This document shows, one piece after another, positions 1 through 8,904 of a DNA stretch of 64,000 bases. This DNA is from Candidatus Latescibacterota bacterium. Lineage in GTDB: Bacteria > JAAXHH01. The number at the start of each line of letters is the position of its first letter. Positions within the stretch are counted from its first letter, which is position 1. The position numbers and the translations under genes were made by a program. The stretch covers positions 124,001 through 188,000 of the forward strand of contig JAAXHH010000121.1 of NCBI GenBank assembly GCA_012270975.1. Direction: 5' to 3'. The notes below the pieces were generated by a model. It was given only the letters and a program-made list of their open reading frames with translations, was not told the DNA's origin and ran no database searches.

Positions 1-464
1 CCAGTGATCGGCTTGAATGCTTTGCGGCAATATCCCACGGCCTCGATGACTTCGGCCGCCGAAAGATCGATGGCTACCGTACAGTGCGGCACCCAGTTAC
101 CGGGCAGATAGTAGGCCATACCGTGCGCGTCGTATCGCGAAAACACCTCGTGAAAACGCTGGTGCACGTCCAGAAGTTGCCGGATTACTACGGGTGCCAG
201 AAACACGACGCCTTCGCTACCCGGGAAGGTGCCGGCGCTGCTCAACTTGAACTCGAACGGCGCCATCGATTGCGCGAATTCGCGAAATTGCTCAAGGAAT
301 CTGGCCGTATCTAGATCATCGCCGTAAACCGCCAGCGAAACATGGGGACGGGCACCGAGTTCCGACAGGGAGGGCTTTCCCAGGACCGCACCCAGACCGT
401 CCCAGATTTTGCGGACAGCTTTCTCACTCTTGACATCGTAGAACAGTTCGACCGCATAACCCAT
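1..464 (-). CDS. 2H phosphoesterase (2'-5' RNA ligase family), 3' end cut by window edge
   Basis: Translating the minus strand from an ATG at 464 gives an open frame of about 154 codons that runs off the left edge. It starts MGYAVELFYD and carries two H-x-S/T motifs, PHVSLAV near residue 40 and PHCTVAI near residue 130. That is the signature of the 2H phosphoesterase superfamily (2'-5' RNA ligase-like / cyclic phosphodiesterase), where the two histidines act on 2',3'-cyclic or 2'-5' phosphodiester bonds. The start is the first ATG of the open frame and has no clear Shine-Dalgarno. The real substrate is unknown: bacterial members range from RNA ligase/CPDase to uncharacterised enzymes. The gene faces away from the dehydratase at 752, so it is not in an operon with it. 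Confidence 0.75.
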   Translation of the reverse strand, partial: MGYAVELFYDVKSEKAVRKIWDGLGAVLGKPSLSELGARPHVSLAVYGDDLDTARFLEQFREFAQSMAPFEFKLSSAGTFPGSEGVVFLAPVVIRQLLDVHQRFHEVFSRYDAHGMAYYLPGNWVPHCTVAIDLSAAEVIEAVGYCRKAFKPIT

Positions 465-570
465 TAAATGAAAATACGCATTGGCATGTGCAAGTCAACC
501 GCACCGAAAGATATCTTCTGTAGGAAACTGTCCGTACCTGCGGCCCCTGATCCGGAACCATTGCCCTTCC

Positions 571-599
571 TTGACAGCCCGAATTGCCCCGTCTATCTT
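571..599 (+). promoter_or_regulatory. Sigma70-like promoter upstream of the dehydratase
   Basis: TTGACA at 571-576 and TATCTT at 594-599 are separated by exactly 17 bases. The -35 box is perfect and the -10 box matches four of six positions. It points at the dehydratase that starts at 752, leaving a leader of about 145 bases. The rest of 465-751 shows no other gene; the direct repeat GGAAGCGGGA occurs at about 653 and 681. No transcript data support it. Confidence 0.45.
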
Positions 600-751
600 G
601 CAGAAACCTGTCTGACCCTTACGTCACAACTATCCACCGGTAGCAACCTGCGGAAGCGGGAACCCAGTATCCCTGACGATGGAAGCGGGAGCATGGCACC
701 TCATTCGACAGATGCAGGTGTCCGGCACCCTGGTCGACGGAGTCATTATCA

Positions 752-1891
752 ATGAAAATAACCGCCATCAAAACGTATGCCGGCACCTTCGGAAACCGTT
801 CCCGTGGCCTTGTGAAGGTGGAAACGGACGAGGGGTTGTACGGCTGGGGAGAGGCCTACTCGGTCGGTCCTGACAAGTCCGTTGAACCGATTGCCGACTA
901 CATCTTCGAGATGATCAAGGGAGAAGACCCGCGCCGTGTCGAATACATCATGCTGAAACTGTTCCAGCAATTCCGATTCCCGCCGGGCGGGACGGGTCTG
1001 GCCGTCATGTCCGCCGTGGACCATGCCCTGTGGGATATCAGCGGCAAGGCGGCGGGACTTCCGGTGTACATGCTCCTGGGCGGGACCGTGCGGGACCGGG
1101 TCAGGGTGTATCACAGCGTCGGAGGAAACGCGAAGATCGCCGCTGAACGGGCGCACGAACTACATGAAGCATGGGGATTCACGGCTTTCAAGACGAGTCC
1201 CTACCAGGTGGACATCGAGTCCGAGCGCTGGGGCCGGGTCTGTAGCGCCGCCGCGAGGTTTTTCGAGGACGTACGTGGCGTCACGCCCGACGAATGGGAG
1301 TTCGCCTTCGATCCGCACGCCCGGATTTTCGAACCGATCAGGGCGCTGCAACTCGCCAATGCCCTGGCACCCTACGATCCCTATTTCTACGAAGAGCCGC
1401 TCCGTCCGGAGCACCTGCCCGCGTGGTCTCGCCTGCGCTCGCAGATGCAGGTCCCGCTGGCCACCGGCGAGTCGCTGTACACGCGTTTCGAATTCCTCGA
1501 ACTCATGGCGGGCCAGGGCGCCGACATCATACAGCCGGACATCTGCGTGTGCGGCGGGCTGCTGGAGATGCGCAAGATCGCGGCCATCGCCGAGGCGCAC
1601 TACGTGACCATCGCCCCACACAATCCCATGGGCCCCCTGGCCACGGCCGTCAATGTGCACTTCGCGGCGGCGACCCCTAATTTCAAGATCCTCGAATACG
1701 GCCTGCCCGTGGGGACGGAATGGGAGCAGTGCATCATCGACCCCTATCTGCCGGAAGAGGGGTACCTGCCTTTGCGCGATGCGCCCGGTCTCGGTATCGA
1801 CGTAGATGAAGAAGTCGTAAAGGACAACGAGGTAGTCCACTGGCAACGCACGTGTTACGTCCGTCCGGATGGATCTACGGGATATATCTGA
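752..1891 (+). CDS. Enolase-superfamily sugar-acid dehydratase (galactonate dehydratase-like, MR/MLE family)
   Basis: A 379-residue member of the mandelate racemase/muconate lactonizing enzyme family. The N-terminal capping domain (1-110) is followed by the TIM barrel. Visible active-site residues are D187 and H189 in FDPHA, the acidic pair 214-215 in YEEP, E240 in TGES, and H290 in APHN, so the three metal ligands and the D-x-H plus His acid/base set typical of galactonate dehydratase are all present. Such enzymes dehydrate aldonic acids to 2-keto-3-deoxy acids in the cytoplasm; the exact sugar acid cannot be read from sequence. A GGAG sits 9 bases before the ATG. It may form a unit with the PQQ dehydrogenase 97 bases downstream, which could supply aldonic acids. 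A second paralogue lies at 30960. Confidence 0.88.
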   Translation: MKITAIKTYAGTFGNRSRGLVKVETDEGLYGWGEAYSVGPDKSVEPIADYIFEMIKGEDPRRVEYIMLKLFQQFRFPPGGTGLAVMSAVDHALWDISGKAAGLPVYMLLGGTVRDRVRVYHSVGGNAKIAAERAHELHEAWGFTAFKTSPYQVDIESERWGRVCSAAARFFEDVRGVTPDEWEFAFDPHARIFEPIRALQLANALAPYDPYFYEEPLRPEHLPAWSRLRSQMQVPLATGESLYTRFEFLELMAGQGADIIQPDICVCGGLLEMRKIAAIAEAHYVTIAPHNPMGPLATAVNVHFAAATPNFKILEYGLPVGTEWEQCIIDPYLPEEGYLPLRDAPGLGIDVDEEVVKDNEVVHWQRTCYVRPDGSTGYI

Positions 1892-1922
1892 TCAATCGCA
1901 CATTCTATGAGACGTAGTTAAG

Positions 1923-1938
1923 TTGTACAATTGTACAA
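1923..1938. promoter_or_regulatory. 16-bp perfect palindrome, candidate operator
   Basis: TTGTACAATTGTACAA is its own reverse complement and lies 51 bases before the start codon of the PQQ dehydrogenase, in the only gap between the two sugar-oxidation genes. AT-rich perfect palindromes in this position are typical dimeric repressor sites. No regulator gene is adjacent, and I could not identify a convincing -35/-10 pair next to it. Confidence 0.4.
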
Positions 1939-1988
1939 TATTAGACTTGTCTTGAAGTTGTTTACACCTGCAGATTGGGGAGAAAAAC

Positions 1989-3992
1989 ATGCGTATGTTA
2001 TTACGTCCGATCACCGGAATGACGGGGTTGATGCTTTCGGCCCTTTGCCTGGCCATGCTGTCGTCCTGCGCCAGGGACGCCGTCCAGACCGGGGACGCCT
2101 CGGAGGTCGCGTGGCGCGCGTACGCCGGCGACCACACAAGCACCAAGTTTTCGCCCCTGGCCGAGATAAACGCGCAGAACGTGGGCGATCTCGAAGTCGC
2201 GTGGCGCTGGGACTCCATCGACAACGCTGTCCTGGAGGCGGATTCCACCCTGCGCGTATTCGTAAACGAGGCCACCCCGCTGATGGTCGGCGGCGTGTTG
2301 TATACGAGCACCGCCCTCAGCCAGGTGGCGGCCATCGACGCGGCCACGGGGGAGACGATCTGGACGTACGATCCGAGGACCTGGGAGGACGGGACGCCGG
2401 CCAACGTGGGCTTCGTCCATCGCGGCGTGGCCTACTGGGAGGAGGGCGACGAACGGCGCATCCTGTACGCCACGGGTGATGCGTATCTCATCGCATTGGA
2501 CGCCGGAACGGGCGAACCGATTCCGGACTTCGGCGAGAACGGCCGCGTGGACCTGACGCTGGGGCTGCGCCGTCCCATCGACCGCAGCCTCTACGCGGTT
2601 TCCAGCCCGCCTGTCATCGTCCGCGGCGTGGTCGTGGTGGGGGCGACGGTGCTGGATTCGTTCGCGGTTTTCCGGATGCCGGACGCCGCCATGCCGCCGG
2701 GTGACGTGCGTGGGTTCGACGTGCGAACGGGCGAGCAGAAGTGGGTGTTTCAGACCATTCCCCAGGAAGGCGAATTCGGCAACGAAACCTGGCTGGAGGA
2801 GTCCTGGAAGACCACGGGCAGCACGAACGTATGGACTTGGATGAGCGCGGACGAGGAGCTGGGATACGTCTACCTGCCGGTCAGCACGCCCACCAACGAC
2901 TTCTACGGCGGCCACCGGCTCGGGGACAATCTCTTCGCCGAGAGCCTCGTCTGCCTGAATGCGGAAACGGGGGAGCGGGTCTGGCACTTCCAGGCGGTGC
3001 ATCACGGCATCTGGGACTATGACCTGCCCGCGGCGCCGAACCTGGTGGACATCACCGTGGACGACCGTGAGATAAAGGCGCTTGCCCAGGTCACGAAGCA
3101 GGGTTTCACCTTCGTCTTCGACCGGGCAACGGGCGAACCGGTCTGGCCCATCGAGGAGCGCGAGACGCCGCCTTCCGCAGTGCCCGGCGAATCCGCTTCG
3201 CCCACGCAGCCTTTCCCCACGAAACCGGCAGCCTTCGAACGCCAGGGCCTGACGGAGGACGATCTCATCGATTTCACGCCCGAACTGCGGCAGGCGGCGG
3301 TCGACGCGATTGCCGAGTACGACTACGGTCCGCTTTTCACGCCGCCGACCGAAAAGGGCGTCATCGCCGTACCGGGCCTGGTGGGAGGCGCAAGCTGGTC
3401 GGGTGCGGCCGTGAACCCGGTGACGGGCATGCTGTACGTTCCTTCCTACAGCCTGCCGGCCATCATGACGGTGAATCCGTCGGAGGAGGAGGACGCGCCT
3501 TACAGGTATATCGGGCGGTTCGCCTACGGGCCCACGATCATGGACGGCCTCCCGGTAATCAAGCCGCCCTACGGCCGTATCACCGCCATCGATCTGAATA
3601 CCGGAGAGCACGTGTGGATGAGTCCGGTGGGCAACGGCCCGCAAGCCCACCCGGCCCTGGAAGGCCTGGATGTGCCGGTTCTGGGATGGGACCGCCGGAC
3701 CTTCCCGCTGCTCACGGAATCGTTGCTGTTCGCCGCCCAGATGGGGATCGTGCTGGACCGGAAGGTGTCGGACCGCGGCAACGCCATGACCTATGATTCG
3801 GAGAGCGACGAGGCGTACCTGCGGGCCTTCGACCCGGATACCGGCGAACTGCTCGCTGAGATCCCGCTGCCTGGCAATGCGACGGGCAATCCCATGACCT
3901 ACATGACTGGTGGCAGGCAGTTTATCGCAGTACCTATCGGCGGGGCGTCGGAGCGTGCTGAACTGGTGGTGTTGGCGCTTCCCGGATCGTAA
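1989..3992 (+). CDS. PQQ-dependent dehydrogenase (membrane glucose dehydrogenase-like), lipoprotein
   Basis: 667 residues. The N-terminus is a lipoprotein signal with lipobox LSSC and Cys27 as the anchor, so the protein should sit in the periplasm tethered to a membrane. The rest is an eight-bladed quinoprotein propeller with repeated tryptophan-docking blades such as AATGETIWTYDP, NAETGERVWHFQ and RATGEPVWPIEERETPP; the last is typical of the glucose/quinate dehydrogenase group rather than methanol dehydrogenases. It would oxidise a sugar or alcohol with PQQ and pass electrons to quinone or a cytochrome. The membrane domain of classical mGDH is absent, so an electron acceptor must be separate. 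GGGGAG lies 6 bases before the ATG. The substrate is unknown; the adjacent dehydratase suggests aldoses oxidised to aldonic acids. Confidence 0.9.
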   Translation: MRMLLRPITGMTGLMLSALCLAMLSSCARDAVQTGDASEVAWRAYAGDHTSTKFSPLAEINAQNVGDLEVAWRWDSIDNAVLEADSTLRVFVNEATPLMVGGVLYTSTALSQVAAIDAATGETIWTYDPRTWEDGTPANVGFVHRGVAYWEEGDERRILYATGDAYLIALDAGTGEPIPDFGENGRVDLTLGLRRPIDRSLYAVSSPPVIVRGVVVVGATVLDSFAVFRMPDAAMPPGDVRGFDVRTGEQKWVFQTIPQEGEFGNETWLEESWKTTGSTNVWTWMSADEELGYVYLPVSTPTNDFYGGHRLGDNLFAESLVCLNAETGERVWHFQAVHHGIWDYDLPAAPNLVDITVDDREIKALAQVTKQGFTFVFDRATGEPVWPIEERETPPSAVPGESASPTQPFPTKPAAFERQGLTEDDLIDFTPELRQAAVDAIAEYDYGPLFTPPTEKGVIAVPGLVGGASWSGAAVNPVTGMLYVPSYSLPAIMTVNPSEEEDAPYRYIGRFAYGPTIMDGLPVIKPPYGRITAIDLNTGEHVWMSPVGNGPQAHPALEGLDVPVLGWDRRTFPLLTESLLFAAQMGIVLDRKVSDRGNAMTYDSESDEAYLRAFDPDTGELLAEIPLPGNATGNPMTYMTGGRQFIAVPIGGASERAELVVLALPGS

Positions 3993-4061
3993 CGACCGGG
4001 ATCGCGTTTCGGCGGGCGCCGGGGTCTAACGGACTGCGAACGGCAAGCGCGGAGGACGACA

Positions 4062-4994
4062 CTACAACCGGTTAAGCAGCCGCAGCATGATGGCTTTCTG
4101 GGCGTCCAGGCGATTCTCGGCCTGGTCGTAGATGATCGACTGCTCGTGCTCGATCATGTCCTCGGCAATCTCGTAGCCCGGATGGATAGGCATGTCGTGC
4201 ATGATCTTCGCATGGCTGCCTGCGAGCAGAGCACGGTCGATCTGGTAGGGCATCATGATCCCGCTCCGCTTTTCCTTCTCGGCTGCGTAGGCGGGATCAT
4301 TGAACAGTTCCATGTCGAGCCAAGTATCCGTATAGACGTAGTCGGCTTCCCCGACCGCCGCCGCGGCGTCCAGCGTCTCGGTGAGCAGACCGCGCTCGAG
4401 CAACTTCTCCCGGCTTTCTTCGTCCACGCTTGCCGCCTCCCGAATGGGACAGACCAGGGTCAGGTGTACCCCCAGCGGCGCGGCAATAGAAACAAGCGAG
4501 TTGACCACGTTGTTGTACACGCCGATATAGGTCAGGCGCGCGCCTTCCACGCCTTCCGGGCGGTCTTCCGCGATGGTCAGCATGTCCGCCAGCGCCTGAC
4601 AGGGGTGGTACAGGTTGCAGCACCCGTTGATGACCGGCACCGTGGAGGCCTTTTCCATCTCCAGCAGGTCCCGGTTGTCCTTCAGCCGGGCCATGATGAT
4701 CGCCGCGTTGCGGCCCAGGTACCGCGTCTCGAAGCGCACCTTGCTCAGGGTGAAGTTGGTCGCCATCCAGTCCAGGTTGATGGCGTGTCCGCCCATTTCG
4801 GTCATCCCTGCCTCGAAGGACACCCGGGTGCGCGTGGAAGTCTTCTGGAAGATCATGACCAGCGTGTTGCCCTGCATGCGGCCCTGGTATTCCCAGCGGT
4901 AGTGCTTGACGCGCCGGGCCAGGTCCACGATCTCCACGATCTCGCCGTCGTCCCAGTACTTCCAGTCGATCAGGTGCTTGATGTCAGCGGACAT
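4062..4994 (-). CDS. Carbamoyltransferase of the ornithine carbamoyltransferase family, substrate uncertain
   Basis: 310 residues. The carbamoyl phosphate site is intact: STRTR at 53-57 and HPCQ at 130-133. The amino-acid side is not standard. Where ornithine carbamoyltransferases have a D-x-x-x-SMG loop this protein reads TDTWLDM (222-228), and where they have HCLP it reads HDMP (266-269), so the cysteine that contacts ornithine is replaced by aspartate. The C-terminal ENRLDAQKA is OTC-like. It could be a true OTC of a divergent branch, or act on an acylated ornithine or another amine. SD AAAGGA precedes the ATG. The gene stands alone, convergent with the PQQ dehydrogenase; no other arginine genes are in view. 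A separate aspartate carbamoyltransferase is at 59239. Confidence 0.8.
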   Translation of the reverse strand: MSADIKHLIDWKYWDDGEIVEIVDLARRVKHYRWEYQGRMQGNTLVMIFQKTSTRTRVSFEAGMTEMGGHAINLDWMATNFTLSKVRFETRYLGRNAAIIMARLKDNRDLLEMEKASTVPVINGCCNLYHPCQALADMLTIAEDRPEGVEGARLTYIGVYNNVVNSLVSIAAPLGVHLTLVCPIREAASVDEESREKLLERGLLTETLDAAAAVGEADYVYTDTWLDMELFNDPAYAAEKEKRSGIMMPYQIDRALLAGSHAKIMHDMPIHPGYEIAEDMIEHEQSIIYDQAENRLDAQKAIMLRLLNRL

Positions 4995-5116
4995 CGCCGC
5001 GTCCTTTCAATTGCGTTTCGTCCGGTCGGATGCATGGGTCTTTAAGGACGCATCACCGGGTCATATCGTTCCGTTGAGGCTTCCGCCGTTTCTACGTACG
5101 GCGACTGCGCACCGTA

Positions 5117-7258
5117 CTATTCTTCCGGCGCGGCAAAAGCGTCTGCCGGAATCTCCGGATTGATTTCGATGGTCTGGGTCACCGACTCTCCGCTGGGATT
5201 CCCGTTCTGTTTCATCGACTCCTTGAAGGGCAGTTTGATCCCCCCGACATCGCGGTAATCGCTCATGGTCGATTCGGCTTCCACGGGACCCTGCTGGGAC
5301 ATGGACTGGCCGGCCTTCTTGTACGGCAACATGGTCTCCGCGTTCAGGTACAGCCTGAAGGGGTTCAAACCCGGAGGCGTGATCAGAAGCACCTCCGTCG
5401 CCCTTCCTTCAATCTCTTCCTGCCCGGTATGTTGCACCATCAACCCCTCCGCGTCCATCCGGTTGTACAAAAAGACCAGGTTCCGCCAGAGTTCCTCTCG
5501 CATCGCATCCCGCTGCTGGTCCGGAAGGGGCTGTGTATTGCCCATGGGGTCAACCACCCAGGCCTTGTCGCCGGCAATTGTCATATCGATATCACCCATC
5601 GGCGTCTGCATCGTCGTCTTCGACTTATCTGGAAACGCGACCAGGCTTTCCACGCCGATGACCATCTCGCCCATGGGCCGGATCACCGTGACCTCTGCAG
5701 CTACCCGTAAAGCCTGAATCGCGGTCAAGGCCTCGATTCCCCCCATGGCCTCGGCCGAGCGCATCAGCAACTCCCTGCCCATGGCCACGTCGTCCTCGGT
5801 GGCTTCCGGGGCTTCCACGGCGGGAAGCGCGATGGTCACGTCGATCTCGTTTACCTCGCCGAAGGCCGAAAGCGGCTCGTCGAAGTCCTGGTCGTTCCCG
5901 ACCACGATGAGGCGCACCTTGTCCGGCTGCAGGTATTCGCGGGCCACGCGCTTGACGTCTTCCACGGTCACCTTTTCGACCTCGGTCTTGGTCTTCTCGA
6001 GGAAATCCTGAGGGTAGCCGTAGTACTCGTAGGTCATCTGCCGGTTGATGATCTCCCGGCGGGTATCGAAATTGAAGACGAAGGAATTCAGGAAACTGTC
6101 CTTGGCCAGGTTCAGTTCCTCTTCCGTGATTTCATCGGTCTTCATCCGCTCCACCTCGTGCAGGAGAGATCGGATCGCCTGCGCAGTGGTTTCCGACTTG
6201 GTCATGCAGGCCACGTAGAAAATACCGGGATAGGTGTAGTTGGCGCTGTAGATGCCGAAGACCGCGTACGCCAGGCCCTGCTCGGACCGCACGTTGCGAA
6301 AGAGCCGTCCGGAAAACCCGCCGCTGAGGATGTCGTTCATGACCCGGAGGGCGAAGTAATCGGGATTGTCCATGACTCCGCCAATGTGGCCGAGGACGAC
6401 CGTGCTCTGATTTATATCGTCCTTCTTGATCAAGTTGACGGAACTGTCGAAGGTATAGTCGACACCAGGCAATTCGGGTCGCTCAAATCCTGCCTTCTCC
6501 CATCCTCCGAAGACATCGGATATTTTCTTTACCATTTCGTCCGTGTCGAAGTCGCCCCACACGCCCAACATGGTATTGTCCGGGTGGAACCAGGCCTGGT
6601 GAAAGGCCACGAGGTCATCCCGTGTAATGGCGTCGATGGTGGCGTATTCGGCGTGCCGCGCGTACACGCTTTCCGCACCGTATATCAGCTTCCTGAACTC
6701 CCGGAATCCCATATTCGTCGGGTCGTCGTTTCTGCGCGATATCGTGGACCGCGCCGTGACTTTCTCCAACTCGATCTTGTCTTCCGGAAAAGCGGGATTC
6801 ATGAGAACATCCGCGAGAATGGGCAGCACAGTGTCCACGTTGTCCTTCAGGACCGACATGAAGGCGGATCCGGAAACCGGTCCGACACTCGTTTCCACGG
6901 CCGCCCCGAGCCCCTCCAGCGTCTCGTCGATCTCGTCGCCCGACATGCTGGCGGACCCACCCGTGCGCATTACCGACCCCGTGATACCGGCGAGGCCGAT
7001 CTTGTCCGCCGGTTCGTTGACGGCGCCGACACCGATGCGCGCGCTCAGGTTGATCATCGGCAGCCGGCGATCTTCCACCAGGTACAGGATGATCCCGTTA
7101 TCCAGGACAACCCTGGTTGGCGTCGGCGTCACTATGTCGTTCAGCGGCGGGAATTCAAGTTCCCTGTAGTCCTTTTGGGCCGCGGCCGGCATGGCCGAAA
7201 AGACCAGTCCTGCCAGCATGAGGGCAAGTGTGGTGGTTTTAAGACGGGTACTGCGCAT
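5117..7258 (-). CDS. M16-family peptidase subunit without zinc motif, with C-terminal LolA-like domain
   Basis: 713 residues with a signal peptide ending near AAA at 25-27, so periplasmic. Residues about 40-470 are two M16 repeats. The place of the HxxEH zinc motif reads LAGITGSVM, so this chain cannot bind zinc, but it keeps the substrate-docking R/Y element in VRSEQGLAYAV. The last 220 residues are a beta-rich domain resembling LolA-type outer-membrane lipoprotein-sorting proteins. It follows the active subunit by 49 bases on the same strand, with AGGAG 8 bases before the ATG. In known bacterial M16B pairs one subunit carries zinc and the other the R/Y pair; that split is seen here. Likely role: degradation of peptides in the periplasm as a heterodimer. 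Confidence 0.87.
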   Translation of the reverse strand: MRSTRLKTTTLALMLAGLVFSAMPAAAQKDYRELEFPPLNDIVTPTPTRVVLDNGIILYLVEDRRLPMINLSARIGVGAVNEPADKIGLAGITGSVMRTGGSASMSGDEIDETLEGLGAAVETSVGPVSGSAFMSVLKDNVDTVLPILADVLMNPAFPEDKIELEKVTARSTISRRNDDPTNMGFREFRKLIYGAESVYARHAEYATIDAITRDDLVAFHQAWFHPDNTMLGVWGDFDTDEMVKKISDVFGGWEKAGFERPELPGVDYTFDSSVNLIKKDDINQSTVVLGHIGGVMDNPDYFALRVMNDILSGGFSGRLFRNVRSEQGLAYAVFGIYSANYTYPGIFYVACMTKSETTAQAIRSLLHEVERMKTDEITEEELNLAKDSFLNSFVFNFDTRREIINRQMTYEYYGYPQDFLEKTKTEVEKVTVEDVKRVAREYLQPDKVRLIVVGNDQDFDEPLSAFGEVNEIDVTIALPAVEAPEATEDDVAMGRELLMRSAEAMGGIEALTAIQALRVAAEVTVIRPMGEMVIGVESLVAFPDKSKTTMQTPMGDIDMTIAGDKAWVVDPMGNTQPLPDQQRDAMREELWRNLVFLYNRMDAEGLMVQHTGQEEIEGRATEVLLITPPGLNPFRLYLNAETMLPYKKAGQSMSQQGPVEAESTMSDYRDVGGIKLPFKESMKQNGNPSGESVTQTIEINPEIPADAFAAPEE

Positions 7259-7307
7259 GGGTTCGACTCCTGTTTTCAGGGCGGAGGATGTTCAAATCGG
7301 TCCGTGG

Positions 7308-8837
7308 TTATTCGGTACCTTCATCATCCAGGGTAACGATCGAAGCCACTGTCCGGTTCTTGGGAACCAGGTACTGGTTGGCTACGCGCTTGATATCTTC
7401 GGCGGTCACCTCATTGATCGCGTCGATACTTTGGAAAAGGTTACGCCAGTCACCGGTAAGTACATGAAAATAAGCCATTTGAAGCGCAAGTCCCATATTC
7501 GAATCGAGCTGGCGGATCAGGTTTACGCGGGCGCGCACTTTCGCCCTGGACAGTTCCTCTTCGGTCACTTCCTCGTTCCGGATGCGTTCGATTTCCTCCT
7601 CGATGGCTTGCTCCGTGTCCGCAGCGGTGTGGTCCTTGCTCGGAAAGGCGAAAAACACCATCATGTTGGGGTACTTGCTGCCGGGGAAGTCCGTGAAGGA
7701 GGAAGCGTTCACCGCGATTTTCTGGTCCTTGACGAGTTTTGTATACAAACGGCTGGTCCGTCCGCTTCCCAGGATATCCGACAGTACGTTGAACACCACG
7801 TCGTCTTCATGGTTGATGTCGACCTTGTGGTAACCCATCAATATCACCGGCTGCGACTTGTCCTCCATGATCACGCGGCGCTCCGCCTGTTGCGGGGGTT
7901 CGATCGTTTCAACCGGTTCGATCGGAGGCCCGGCCGGAAGGCGATCGAAATACTCGTGGGCCAGTTCTTTGACGTGCGCCGGGTCCGCGTCGCCCGAGAT
8001 GATGATCGTCAGGTTGTCGGCGCCGTAGTACCGCCTGAAGAAATCCATGGCCTCCGCGCGGGTCATGGAATCCAGGTCCGACATGTGCCCCAGGGTCGGT
8101 TCGCCGTAGGGATGGGCCTTGTAGGCGGTACTCAGCATCTCCTCCACCAGGCGTCCGACCGGACTGCTTTCGCTCATCCGGCGTTCTTCCTTGACCACGT
8201 CCCGTTCTATGAAGAACTCCCGGAGCACCGGGTCGAGGAAGCGGCTGGACTCCAGCGCGAAGAACAGCTCGAGCTTGTTGGAAGGGAGACTGTAGAAATA
8301 CCGCGTGGCATCCCGGCTGGTCGTGGCGTTCAACCCCGTTCCGCCGGCGCGATCGATGGCTTCGTCCATCGCATTGGACCGGGCGAGTTCCCGCGCCGCC
8401 TTCTTGGCGTCCTCGAAGGCCTGTTCAAGGCTTGCCAGGCGCTCGGAATCGGCCAGGTGGCCCTTGTGCCGTTCGTTTCGGAGATCGTCGAATATCTCGT
8501 CCACCTTCTCCATGGCCGCGTACTCGGCCTCCAGGTCCATGGCGCCTATTGTCGTGGTACCCTTGAAGGCCATGTGCTCGAAGACGTGGGCCAGGCCCGT
8601 GATGCCCTTGACCTCGTCGACGGAGCCGACGTCCGCGTAGGTAAGGACGGTGAGGACGGGGGCGTCATGGTTCTCCACCACGATGAAGGTGAGTCCGTTG
8701 TCGAGGGTGAATTCCGTGACGTTTTGCTCGAAGGCGGCCAGGTCCTGGGACTGCGCAGGGCCGGCCAGGCCAAGCAGACCGGATAACGCAAGGATCACCG
8801 CCACCGTTGGGATGTGTCGCGTCAATCGGGTTTTCAT
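7308..8837 (-). CDS. M16-family zinc peptidase, catalytic subunit
   Basis: 509 residues with an N-terminal signal peptide. The inverted zinc motif HVFEH is at 84-88, followed by MAFKGT, the classical start of an active insulysin/processing-peptidase fold. The second half lacks the clear R/Y motif that the downstream partner has, which fits a shared active site. GGAGG precedes the ATG. It is the first gene of the two-gene unit that continues into the zinc-less partner at 5117-7258. Expected in the periplasm, cleaving small proteins or peptides. Confidence 0.9.
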   Translation of the reverse strand: MKTRLTRHIPTVAVILALSGLLGLAGPAQSQDLAAFEQNVTEFTLDNGLTFIVVENHDAPVLTVLTYADVGSVDEVKGITGLAHVFEHMAFKGTTTIGAMDLEAEYAAMEKVDEIFDDLRNERHKGHLADSERLASLEQAFEDAKKAARELARSNAMDEAIDRAGGTGLNATTSRDATRYFYSLPSNKLELFFALESSRFLDPVLREFFIERDVVKEERRMSESSPVGRLVEEMLSTAYKAHPYGEPTLGHMSDLDSMTRAEAMDFFRRYYGADNLTIIISGDADPAHVKELAHEYFDRLPAGPPIEPVETIEPPQQAERRVIMEDKSQPVILMGYHKVDINHEDDVVFNVLSDILGSGRTSRLYTKLVKDQKIAVNASSFTDFPGSKYPNMMVFFAFPSKDHTAADTEQAIEEEIERIRNEEVTEEELSRAKVRARVNLIRQLDSNMGLALQMAYFHVLTGDWRNLFQSIDAINEVTAEDIKRVANQYLVPKNRTVASIVTLDDEGTE

Positions 8838-8861
8838 GTAAACAACCTCCAGGGTAATTTG

Positions 8862-8884
8862 TCGTATTGCTCAATTCAATACGA
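8862..8884. repeat. 8-bp perfect inverted repeat between pdxJ and the M16 operon
   Basis: TCGTATTG at 8862-8869 and CAATACGA at 8877-8884 are perfect complements with a 7-base spacer. It lies downstream of pdxJ and 25 bases upstream of the peptidase start. There is no T-run, so it is a poor intrinsic terminator; it may be an operator or a leader hairpin. Confidence 0.35.
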
Positions 8885-8904
8885 TCAGGATAAATCTCTT
8901 TTGA

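Noticed and set aside
468..755. 95-codon frame in the first intergenic region
   Set aside because: No SD, no domain, and it overlaps the dehydratase start; composition is that of non-coding sequence.
2001..3650. 549-codon open frame on the minus strand opposite the PQQ dehydrogenase
   Set aside because: It is arginine/glycine/histidine-rich low-complexity translation typical of an antisense shadow in GC-rich DNA; the plus-strand frame has clear domains.
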